Part shown: positions 27,103 through 35,054 of the stretch, piece by piece | How the letters are laid out: each line of letters starts with the position of its first letter | Position numbering within the stretch: the stretch's first letter is position 1 | Origin: Nitratifractor sp. | Lineage (GTDB): Bacteria; Campylobacterota; Campylobacteria; Campylobacterales; Sulfurovaceae | DNA length: 44,487 nucleotides | NCBI GenBank assembly: GCA_015488535.1 | Contig: WFNP01000056.1 | Coordinates: 1-44,487 of the forward strand | Direction of reading: 5' to 3' | Translations under genes and position numbers: made by a program | The notes under the pieces: generated by a model | The model's input: the letters and a program-made list of their open reading frames with translations, nothing else | Databases searched by the model: none | Told to the model about the DNA's origin: nothing

Positions 27103-27759
27103 ATGCTTGAATTTAATGAGATATTGGAGAGATTAAAAGATATTATATCATCTAAAAAAATTGGCAAACAGGTATATGATAAAGATGTAGCCATAGAACT
27201 TGGTATATCTCCTGCGACATTTACTACGATGAAAAAAAGAGGCTCTATCCCATACAAAGATATAATGGCATTTTGTGCCAAAAATAAAATCAGTATAAAT
27301 TGGCTATTTTTTGACCAACCTGCAGAGATGCTGATAGAAGAGACTGGCAAATTTTTCAGAATCAGATATTTTGCCAATCTAAGAGCCAGTGCAGGTGGAG
27401 GAGCTGATGTATTTGACGAAGATTATGAATATATTGAATTGAGTAAAAATATGCTCGAAGAGATTATAGGTATGCCAATACCAAAACATATAGATGCCAT
27501 CAGAGTGACAGGCGAGTCTATGGAGCCTACTTTGGAAGACGGCTCTATCGTATTTGTGGACAGAGATTCTCGTGATAGCTCAAGAGACGGTATATTTATA
27601 GTATCTACAACAAACGGACTTTTTATAAAAAGAGTCAGAGAGAGAGTAGATGGTAAAGTGGAACTAATATCAGACAACAGGCTATATACACCGGAGATAT
27701 TAAACAGTGATGAGGTCAGTATAGTAGGCAGGGTAGTAGGTAGTATGGAGAGCCTGTGA
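27103..27759 (+). CDS. LexA/CI-like repressor with S24 peptidase domain
   Basis: 218 residues. The N-terminal helix-turn-helix (about 20-65, DKDVAIELGISPATFTTMKKRG) is of the phage CI repressor type. The C-terminal S24 domain has catalytic S139 (TGESMEPT) and K176 (LFIKRV), and a probable self-cleavage site A97-G98 (RASAGGGAD); the Ser-Lys spacing of 37 equals LexA. It should repress genes until RecA-type stimulation triggers cleavage. Canonical LexA is known to be missing from many Campylobacterota. It overlaps the next gene by 4 bases (GTGA). Its operator is not evident in the 100 bases upstream. Confidence 0.88.
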   Translation: MLEFNEILERLKDIISSKKIGKQVYDKDVAIELGISPATFTTMKKRGSIPYKDIMAFCAKNKISINWLFFDQPAEMLIEETGKFFRIRYFANLRASAGGGADVFDEDYEYIELSKNMLEEIIGMPIPKHIDAIRVTGESMEPTLEDGSIVFVDRDSRDSSRDGIFIVSTTNGLFIKRVRERVDGKVELISDNRLYTPEILNSDEVSIVGRVVGSMESL

Positions 27760-28121
27760 GAAGTGTATCGGATGAAAAAAAAGCAGAGTGCCTGAAAATA
27801 TATTACAATCTTTTGAAGACTCAAGAGTATTTTGAAGCACACGAAGTGGCAGAAGAGCTGTGGCATAAATTGAGAAAGAGTAATGACTTTGCTACAGATT
27901 ATTTCAAAGGATTGATAAATGCGGCTATTGCACTAGAGCATCTGAAAAGAGACAAACCCAAATCCAAAAGAGTAGCTCTCATAGCTTACAATTCATATCT
28001 GAAAAGATGTGGTAGTGTTGATCTGTTTACAGATGAGAATCTATTTGATATCGAAGAGATAAAGAGATATATAAATAGGTGCTGGATAGATTTTGGGATG
28101 GAGAAGGCAGAGATTGGATAG
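27756..28121 (+). CDS. DUF309 family protein
   Basis: 121 residues, helical. The family string YFEAHEVAEELWH (about 26-38) with conserved His/Glu, and FKGLINAAIALEHLKR, identify DUF309. The function of the family is unknown. GTG start overlapping the S24 gene. The stop overlaps the next start by 8 bases, so the four genes 27103-30305 form one coupled unit. Confidence 0.82.
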   Translation: MRSVSDEKKAECLKIYYNLLKTQEYFEAHEVAEELWHKLRKSNDFATDYFKGLINAAIALEHLKRDKPKSKRVALIAYNSYLKRCGSVDLFTDENLFDIEEIKRYINRCWIDFGMEKAEIG

Positions 28122-29004
28122 AGATATTTTACAGATTCCGACTAGAGTCGATACAATCACTTTTGAAGGTAAAAGATACTTCATCAAAAGAGATGATTTG
28201 ATGAGCAGAGAGTTTTCCGGAAACAAAGGCAGAAAGTTTTATTCTCTGCTCAATCAGGATTTGGAGGGTATAGATACTATTGTCTCATACGGCTCAAATC
28301 AATCCAATGCCATGTACTCTTTGTCTGTACTGGCAAAGATTAGGGGATGGAGGTTTATATACTATACTGACCATATACCGCAATATCTGGCAGATAATCC
28401 CACAGGCAACTACAAAGGAGCCTTGGACAATGGAGCTGAATTTGTTACAGGTGAAATACCGGATAAAGATAGTCTGGCAGAGAGTATGATATTTGTAGAA
28501 GAGGGTGGCAGAGAGAGTTTTGCAAAAGAGGGGATTTATATTCTAGCTGATGAGATAGAGCAGTGGAGACAGGAAAACAATATAGATAACTTAAATATAT
28601 TTCTACCTTCAGGCACGGGAACTACTGCACTCTTTTTGAGTAGATATTTTGCAGAGAAAAAAGCTTCTATAAAAGTATATACGACTCCCTGTGTGGGTGA
28701 TGAAATATATATGAAGAAGCAGTTTGCTATGCTTGAAGATGATGAAAAATATCATCCTGAGATACTGAATCTGCCAAAAAAGTATCACTTTGGCAAACTC
28801 TACCGTGAGTTTTACGAAATTTGGTTAAAATTGCGTAATAAGTGCGATATAGAGTTTGATATGCTTTATGACCCAAAAGGGTGGCTGGTAATGCAGGAGT
28901 ATTCAGACAGATTGGGAGAAGATATACTATATATACATCAGGGCGGTTTGCTGGGCAATGAGAGTATGCTTCCAAGATATCGCAGAAAATTTGAAAACAG
29001 GTGA
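28114..29004 (+). CDS. PLP-dependent enzyme of the ACC deaminase / D-cysteine desulfhydrase family
   Basis: 296 residues, fold type II. The PLP lysine lies in FSGNKGRKF, the phosphate/substrate loop in YGSNQSNAMYSL, and the glycine-rich phosphate cup in LPSGTGTTALF. Members cleave D-cysteine or 1-aminocyclopropane-1-carboxylate; which one cannot be told here. The frame opens at TTG 28093, but TTG 28114 has AGAAGG six bases upstream. It overlaps DUF309 and is followed closely by hisD. Confidence 0.82.
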   Translation: MDRDILQIPTRVDTITFEGKRYFIKRDDLMSREFSGNKGRKFYSLLNQDLEGIDTIVSYGSNQSNAMYSLSVLAKIRGWRFIYYTDHIPQYLADNPTGNYKGALDNGAEFVTGEIPDKDSLAESMIFVEEGGRESFAKEGIYILADEIEQWRQENNIDNLNIFLPSGTGTTALFLSRYFAEKKASIKVYTTPCVGDEIYMKKQFAMLEDDEKYHPEILNLPKKYHFGKLYREFYEIWLKLRNKCDIEFDMLYDPKGWLVMQEYSDRLGEDILYIHQGGLLGNESMLPRYRRKFENR

Positions 29005-29009
29005 AAAAT

Positions 29010-30305
29010 ATGAGAATACTATACAGTTGGGATAAAAATTTTGATAAAAATTTCAAAGAGATATTGGGCAGAGGAAAGATGGATATAGAGGGAGTTACTG
29101 CTACGGTATCGGCTCTTTTGTCTGAGATTAGACAAAAAGGTGACACTGCAGTAATAGAGCAGGTAAGCAGATTTGACAGATGGGAGCCAAAAAGCAGTGA
29201 TGATTTGGTGATAGACAAAAACGAGATGCTTATAGCATACGAAGCACTGGATGATAAGGTCAAAGATGCTCTGCATATGGCGTATGACAGAATCAAAAGT
29301 TATCATGAGAAACTGATGCCCCAAAGCTGGTTTGATTATGAAAAAAACGGCATAGTTACAGGGCAAAAAGTAACTCCGGTGCAAAGAGCAGGATTATATA
29401 TACCGGGAGGAAAAGCGGCATATCCAAGCTCTTTGCTTATGAATGCAATTCCTGCTATTGTAGCCGGAGTAGAAGAGATTGTTGTTTGCACACCTACACC
29501 TGACTATGAGATTAATGCTCTGCTGCTTGCTGCTTTGCATCTGTGCGGAATAGAGAAGGCTTACAGAGTAGGCGGAGCATCAGCTATCGGAGCTATGGCA
29601 TATGGCACTGAGACTATACCAAAGGTAGATGTGATTACCGGTCCTGGTAATATATTTGTGGCTACTGCTAAAAAGCTGGTATATGGAGAGGTAAATATAG
29701 ATATGATAGCAGGTCCTAGTGAGATAGGAATACTCGCAGACTCCAGTGCAAATCCCAAATGGACAGCTATAGATTTGTTATCACAGGCTGAGCATGATGA
29801 GATGGCAAGTTCCATACTGATAACCGATGATTCGGAATTGGCGGTTAAAGTATCAGGTGAAGTAGAAGGATTGATGGAGACTCTGAGCAGAAAAGAGATA
29901 GCTAAGCGTTCTATCAATGAAAGAGGAGCCATCATAGTAACAAAGAGTATGCAAGAGGCTGTGGATTTGATGAATGAGATAGCACCGGAGCATTTGGAGG
30001 TAATGACATCTACACCTATGGAGTTACTGCCCTATATCAAAAATGCCGGAGCAGTATTTTTGGGACACTATACACCTGAGCCGATAGGTGACTATATCGC
30101 CGGACCAAATCATACACTGCCTACAGGCGGAACAGCCAGATTTTACTCTCCTTTGAGTGTAGAGCATTTTATTAAAAAGTCATCTCTAATTATGATGAGC
30201 CAAAAAGGAATAGATGAGATAGGAGAGGCATGTGCTATGATAGCCAATATAGAAGGTTTGACAGCTCATGAGCAGAGTGTAAGAGTAAGACTCCAAGAGA
30301 ATTGA
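29010..30305 (+). CDS. hisD: Histidinol dehydrogenase
   Basis: Oxidises L-histidinol to L-histidine with 2 NAD, the last two steps of histidine synthesis. 431 residues. GLYIPGGKAAYPSSLLM and GPSEIGI are family signatures. Zinc ligands are Q and H in LLSQAEHDEMA, D in PIGDYIAGPNH, and H in SVEHFIKKSS. A GTG at 29001 is in frame, but the ATG at 29010 has AGGTGA upstream. No other his gene lies nearby. It is last in the unit with the S24 regulator, which is unusual company. Confidence 0.94.
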   Translation: MRILYSWDKNFDKNFKEILGRGKMDIEGVTATVSALLSEIRQKGDTAVIEQVSRFDRWEPKSSDDLVIDKNEMLIAYEALDDKVKDALHMAYDRIKSYHEKLMPQSWFDYEKNGIVTGQKVTPVQRAGLYIPGGKAAYPSSLLMNAIPAIVAGVEEIVVCTPTPDYEINALLLAALHLCGIEKAYRVGGASAIGAMAYGTETIPKVDVITGPGNIFVATAKKLVYGEVNIDMIAGPSEIGILADSSANPKWTAIDLLSQAEHDEMASSILITDDSELAVKVSGEVEGLMETLSRKEIAKRSINERGAIIVTKSMQEAVDLMNEIAPEHLEVMTSTPMELLPYIKNAGAVFLGHYTPEPIGDYIAGPNHTLPTGGTARFYSPLSVEHFIKKSSLIMMSQKGIDEIGEACAMIANIEGLTAHEQSVRVRLQEN

Positions 30306-30541
30306 TTTTCAAAGCACAATTTAAACTCTGCATATTGTAGAGATTTTAATGCAGTTTTCTATAAAGCTAGTTGATTTTTTATACGGGACTTAAGTCCCGT
30401 CCTCTCAAATATAGTTTCTGAGCAATCTATAGTGAAATTTTTAAAGATATAGTCCATAATGAGGCTTAAATACTAGCTTCTGTAAAATATTGCTTAACGC
30501 GAGTCTCGTTTAAGCTCTAATCACTCTAAAAAGCTAAATTC
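30306..30541. other. Intergenic sequence with repeat pieces, no gene seen
   Basis: Part of a 597-base gene-free stretch (30306-30902). It has the 18-bp palindrome, AT-rich spacer, and AACGCGAGTCTCG (30496-30508), which recurs inverted at 30735-30747. No open frame with a ribosome site was found on either strand. Confidence 0.55.
30383..30400. repeat. 18-bp perfect palindrome after hisD
   Basis: ACGGGACTTAAGTCCCGT, a perfect palindrome, related to the GACT(G/T)AAGTC hairpin inside the structured repeat and to the one at 8716-8733. It is 78 bases after the hisD stop and could act as its terminator. Confidence 0.65.
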
Positions 30542-30783
30542 TTAACTGACCTAAATTATATTGAACGATATAGCATAGGAGGCGGGGTTTCAACCACGCA
30601 TTGTGCAGGACTGAAGTCCTGCCTCCGAATAAATTGCATTAAATTATAGTTGTTTTGAGTAATATGTGTAACACCAGTTTTCAACTTCATATCTATAGCA
30701 ATTTGATGGACAAATATTATACTTGTCTCTTATCCGAGACTCGCGTTTGCTTAATATTGTTTTATGTGCGTAAGGTCAGTTAA
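30542..30783. repeat. Dispersed structured intergenic repeat, copy B (fullest copy)
   Basis: 242 bases bounded by perfect 11-bp inverted ends TTAACTGACCT (30542-30552) and AGGTCAGTTAA (30773-30783). Inside are two adjacent hairpins closed by an outer stem (GGAGG 30578-30582 with CCTCC 30622-30626): GCGGGGTTTCAACCACGC and GCAGGACTGAAGTCCTGC. The right part has CGAGACTCGCGTT. No coding frame. Size, ends and structure look like a non-autonomous (MITE- or REP-like) element. Confidence 0.8.
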
Positions 30784-30854
30784 TATTTTTTCGAAAATAT
30801 TGATAAAGTTGATTATTTATATTGAAGCTTTAAAAAGAGACTTGATAAAGTATT

Positions 30855-30874
30855 GGCAGGGATAAAACCCTGCC
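30855..30874. terminator. Hairpin downstream of the first DUF4214 gene
   Basis: GGCAGGG and CCCTGCC arms around a six-base loop, 29 bases beyond the stop codon of the reverse gene. No T-run follows. Confidence 0.55.
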
Positions 30875-30902
30875 AGATAGAGTGTATAGTCTATATCAGA
30901 TA

Positions 30903-32225
30903 TTACATCATTCCATCGTGAGCATCATGACCAGTGTCATTACCGCTGTCATTGTTACCTGCTAGTGCTACATCATCATTACTACTGCTAGTACTATCAT
31001 CACCACTAGTATATGAATCATCTACATTTGAATCATTATTTGATGAATCAGTCTGATAATCACTGTCATCAGACTGAGTGTTATTGCTATTGTCTATATT
31101 AGATGTTTGTACAGTATCATCATCTGTATTTGCATTATCTTGTGCATCTGTAGTGTCTTGAGCTTTTTCATTGTTTGCATTGTTATCTGCATCAGTTTTA
31201 GCTGTATCACTATCTTTTGCATCTGTATTATCTTTGTTAGCTTCAGCTTTATCATTAGCTTTGTCTTTGTTGTCAGATGCTTTATCTTTGTTAGCTTCAG
31301 CTTTATCATTAGCTTTGTCTTTATTATCAGATGCTTTATCTTTTTTGTCACCCATCATATCGCCCATATTGTCAACGTCAAACTTCTCACCGTTGTCTAT
31401 ATGTTTTTGATGGTCTTCTTTTACTATTTTAGAGAAATCTTCTATATCTTTCTCATCAAATTTATGCTCATCTTTGTGTTGCTCTTTAAACTCTTGAAGA
31501 GCCTCTTTTACAGCATCTTTATCATGAGTCAATTTGAAATGCTCTATTACAGTTTTTGCCAATTCAGGATCATTGAGTCCCTCTTTTGCAAATGTCATAC
31601 CTACATCTGTTTTATCCATTAGGTGTTTATGATCTTGCTCATGCTCTTTTGCACCATTCAAGATAGCGATAATGAATTTGTCTTTAGAGATATGACCCTC
31701 TTCAAGTTGAGCTTTCCAATACTCTTTTCCTGCTTCATCAGATGTTCTGTCAAGTACATTCTCATATACAGAATCGATAAATTTATCTGTATCTACATTA
31801 CCGTATTTTTGCTTAGTCTCTGGCTGATCGAAGAAACTCTTTGCAATATCATCTATAGACATACCATGTTTTTCATGTTGCTCTACCCAATAATTGAGTC
31901 CGTCTGCATCTGGGGCTCTATCAAATGTAGCTACATAAAGCTCTGTGATTTGAGTTTCAGCATCTTCTTGTGTAGCATTTGCACTGTCAGCATTGTCATT
32001 TGCACTGTCAGTTGCTGTAGCATCATTTGCAGTTGCTTGAGTATCTGCATCAGCAGCATTGTCGTTTGCACTGTCAGTTGCTGTAGCATCATTTGTAGTT
32101 GCTTGAGTATCTGCATCAGTAGCATTACTATTTGCACTATCAGTTGCCTGAGTATCTGTAGTTGTTGTATCCTGTGTAGTAGTATCTGTTGTCTGATCTT
32201 GGTTCAATTCTTCTGTTGTTGCCAT
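30903..32225 (-). CDS. DUF4214 protein with repetitive low-complexity arms (440 aa)
   Basis: Not a named family beyond the DUF4214 region. Layout: Thr/Asp/Ala/Asn-rich N-terminal arm with a 22-residue tandem repeat (about 1-90), then DUF4214 at about 92-195 with two half-repeats (LYVATFDRAPDADGLNYW and VYENVLDRTSDEAGKEYW), a helical stretch to about 285, 18-residue Lys/Asp/Ala repeats, then a Ser/Asn/Asp tail ending AHDGMM. There is no N-terminal signal peptide. DUF4214 is usually found in exported S-layer/RTX-type proteins. Strongly acidic, no cysteines noticed. ATG with AAAGGAT upstream. A paralogue lies just upstream. Confidence 0.8.
   Translation of the reverse strand: MATTEELNQDQTTDTTTQDTTTTDTQATDSANSNATDADTQATTNDATATDSANDNAADADTQATANDATATDSANDNADSANATQEDAETQITELYVATFDRAPDADGLNYWVEQHEKHGMSIDDIAKSFFDQPETKQKYGNVDTDKFIDSVYENVLDRTSDEAGKEYWKAQLEEGHISKDKFIIAILNGAKEHEQDHKHLMDKTDVGMTFAKEGLNDPELAKTVIEHFKLTHDKDAVKEALQEFKEQHKDEHKFDEKDIEDFSKIVKEDHQKHIDNGEKFDVDNMGDMMGDKKDKASDNKDKANDKAEANKDKASDNKDKANDKAEANKDNTDAKDSDTAKTDADNNANNEKAQDTTDAQDNANTDDDTVQTSNIDNSNNTQSDDSDYQTDSSNNDSNVDDSYTSGDDSTSSSNDDVALAGNNDSGNDTGHDAHDGMM
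31231..31338. repeat. 54-bp coding tandem repeat (2 copies)
   Basis: Two near-identical 54-base units inside the first DUF4214 gene, encoding DKASDNKDKANDKAEANK-type 18-residue blocks. The frame is kept, so copy number can vary without a frameshift. Confidence 0.85.
32001..32160. repeat. 66-bp coding tandem repeat (two full copies and a partial)
   Basis: Units begin at 32001, 32067 and 32133 (partial, degraded) and encode 22-residue blocks of the Thr/Asp/Ala N-terminal arm. Exact multiple of three. Confidence 0.85.
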
Positions 32226-32269
32226 TTTTTATCCTTTGATTTGTTTTTATCTCTTAATCGAGTAAGTGA

Positions 32270-32302
32270 ATTATAGTAGAAGAATGTTAGTGAAATGTTA
32301 GT
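32270..32302 (-). promoter_or_regulatory. Promoter of the first DUF4214 gene with 11-bp-phased direct repeat
   Basis: On the reverse strand: ACTAAC (32302-32297), five bases, ACTAAC (32291-32286), ten bases, then TATAAT (32275-32270). The same layout with the same spacings precedes the paralogue. Repeats 11 bases apart beside the -35 zone suit an OmpR/PhoB-type response regulator. Confidence 0.65.
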
Positions 32303-32316
32303 AATTGACATTACAC

Positions 32317-32436
32317 ATATAATTTAATGTACTTTACTTCGGAGCTACGACTTGAATCCTGCACAATGCGAGGTTTTAACCTCGCCTACTATGATGTCAT
32401 TGTTAAATATAATTTTATGAGTGTAAGATTAGTGAA
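32317..32436. repeat. Dispersed structured intergenic repeat, copy C (decayed)
   Basis: ATAATTTAATG, the hairpin pair and ATATAATTTTAT match copies A and B. The first hairpin GCGAGGTT/AACCTCGC keeps pairing although bases changed (G-C to A-T), while the second is degraded. AACGAGAGTCTC follows at 32459-32470, a variant of AACGCGAGTCTCG. It lies in the 318-base gap between the two DUF4214 genes; the rest of the gap is promoter and terminator. Confidence 0.65.
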
Positions 32437-32510
32437 TTATTGGAACTAATAAATATTTAACGAGAGTCTCATTTAAGTCCAATTATTTAAGATAAAATTA
32501 ATAAATTAAT

Positions 32511-32535
32511 CCCCCAATAAAATGGTATATGGGGG
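32511..32535 (-). terminator. Terminator of the second DUF4214 gene
   Basis: CCCCCA and TGGGGG arms, 8 bases beyond the stop, with AT-rich sequence following on the reverse strand. Confidence 0.55.
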
Positions 32536-32543
32536 AATTTCAA

Positions 32544-33455
32544 TTACATTACAAAATGTGCATCATCATAACTATTATCATCATTATGTGCTATTAAATC
32601 TACACTATCATGCTCAAGGCTTCTACCGTGATGATTATGCTTTTCTCCATTTAAATATTCGTTATGATGCTCTCCATCTTCTGAATGATGCTCTTGTTTA
32701 TGCATTTCTCCATCTTCTGAATGATGCTCTTGTTTGTGCATTTCCCCATCTTCTGAATGATTTTCTTGTTTATGCATTTCTCCATCTTTTTTATGATGCT
32801 CTTCTGCATACTTAGAGATATCATTCATACATAACTCTTTATTATGGTGAAGTTTATAATTATGTATAACCTCTTTTGCCTTATCTGTATCATTTAAATC
32901 TTCTTTAACAAATTTTAATCCTATATCTGTTTTATCCCTTAAATGCTTATGGTCTTCTGGATGTGATTTTGCACCATTTAAAATAGCTAAAATAAACTCA
33001 TCTTTAGTAATATGACCACTATCAAGCTCACTCTTCCAATATTCAGCACCTGCACTATCTGGTTTTCTATCAAGAACATTTTGATAAACAGTATCTACAA
33101 ATTCATCATTAGTTAAATTACTATATTTATCTTCTGTCTCTTTTTGATCAAAGAAACTTTTAGCAATATCATCCATAGACATACCATTATTATACTGCTC
33201 AACCCAATAATCAACCCCATCTGCATCTGGAGCTCTGTCAAATGTAGCTACATAAAGCTCTGTTATTTGAGTTTCGGCATCTTCTTGTGTAGTATTTACA
33301 CTATCAGCTACTGTAGCATCATTTGCAGTTTCTTGAGTATCTGTATTAGTAGCATTACCATTTGCACTATCAGTTACCTGAGTATCCGTAGTTGTTGTAT
33401 CCTGTGTAGTAGTATCTGTTGTCTGAACTTGGTTCAATTCTTCTGTTGTTGCCAT
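32544..33455 (-). CDS. DUF4214 protein with His-rich 12-residue repeats (303 aa)
   Basis: Paralogue of the 440-residue protein. The first 40 or so residues and the DUF4214 region (about 62-165, LYVATFDRAPDADGVDYW and VYQNVLDRKPDSAGAEYW) are nearly the same. The middle differs: tandem HSEDGEMHKQEH-type blocks (about 222-262) and more His to about 280. Many clustered His, Asp and Glu residues could bind metal such as Zn, Ni or Cu; this is inference. The tail DSVDLIAHNDD...DAHFVM resembles the tail of the paralogue. No signal peptide. ATG with AAAGGAT upstream. Confidence 0.8.
   Translation of the reverse strand: MATTEELNQVQTTDTTTQDTTTTDTQVTDSANGNATNTDTQETANDATVADSVNTTQEDAETQITELYVATFDRAPDADGVDYWVEQYNNGMSMDDIAKSFFDQKETEDKYSNLTNDEFVDTVYQNVLDRKPDSAGAEYWKSELDSGHITKDEFILAILNGAKSHPEDHKHLRDKTDIGLKFVKEDLNDTDKAKEVIHNYKLHHNKELCMNDISKYAEEHHKKDGEMHKQENHSEDGEMHKQEHHSEDGEMHKQEHHSEDGEHHNEYLNGEKHNHHGRSLEHDSVDLIAHNDDNSYDDAHFVM
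32674..32790. repeat. 36-bp coding tandem repeat (about 3.2 copies)
   Basis: Units begin at 32674, 32710, 32746 and 32782 (partial). Each codes for 12 residues rich in His, Glu and Asp. In-frame, so copy number may vary between strains. Confidence 0.88.
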
Positions 33456-33494
33456 TTTTTATCCTTTGATTTATTATTAATATAAATAATATTA

Positions 33495-33527
33495 ATTATA
33501 CTAATAGATTGTTAGTGAAATGTTAGT
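33495..33527 (-). promoter_or_regulatory. Promoter of the second DUF4214 gene with 11-bp-phased direct repeat
   Basis: ACTAAC (33527-33522), five bases, ACTAAC (33516-33511), ten bases, TATAAT (33500-33495) on the reverse strand. Identical spacing to the promoter at 32270-32302, although the sequence nearer the gene differs, so the motif is under constraint or recently copied. Confidence 0.65.
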
Positions 33528-33562
33528 GATTGGAAACAATAGATATTTAGAATATGTAAAAT

Positions 33563-33585
33563 CTCCACCCCAAAAAGAGGTGAAG
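33563..33585 (-). terminator. Terminator of guaB
   Basis: CTCCACCCC and GAGGTGAAG arms (with wobble pairs) around AAAAA, nine bases beyond the guaB stop, followed by ATTTTA on the reverse strand. Confidence 0.6.
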
Positions 33586-33593
33586 TAAAAATT

Positions 33594-35051
<1,458 letters not shown>

Positions 35052-35054
35052 TTA

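Noticed and set aside
30306-30902. CRISPR array or insertion sequence in the gene-poor stretch
   Set aside because: Repeats are not regularly spaced with unique spacers and no transposase frame exists.
31107-32276. Long hydrophobic-looking forward frames opposite the DUF4214 gene (171 and 217 residues, rich in Ile, Cys, Ser)
   Set aside because: They are antisense shadows of GAT/ACT-rich repeats in the reverse gene; no ribosome site fits and composition is purely the reverse of Asp/Thr/Ala codons.
32522-32815. Forward frame with repeated LLNDALVYAFLH over the His-rich repeat
   Set aside because: It is the antisense reading of the 36-bp repeat; the reverse frame has the promoter, ribosome site, domain and paralogue.
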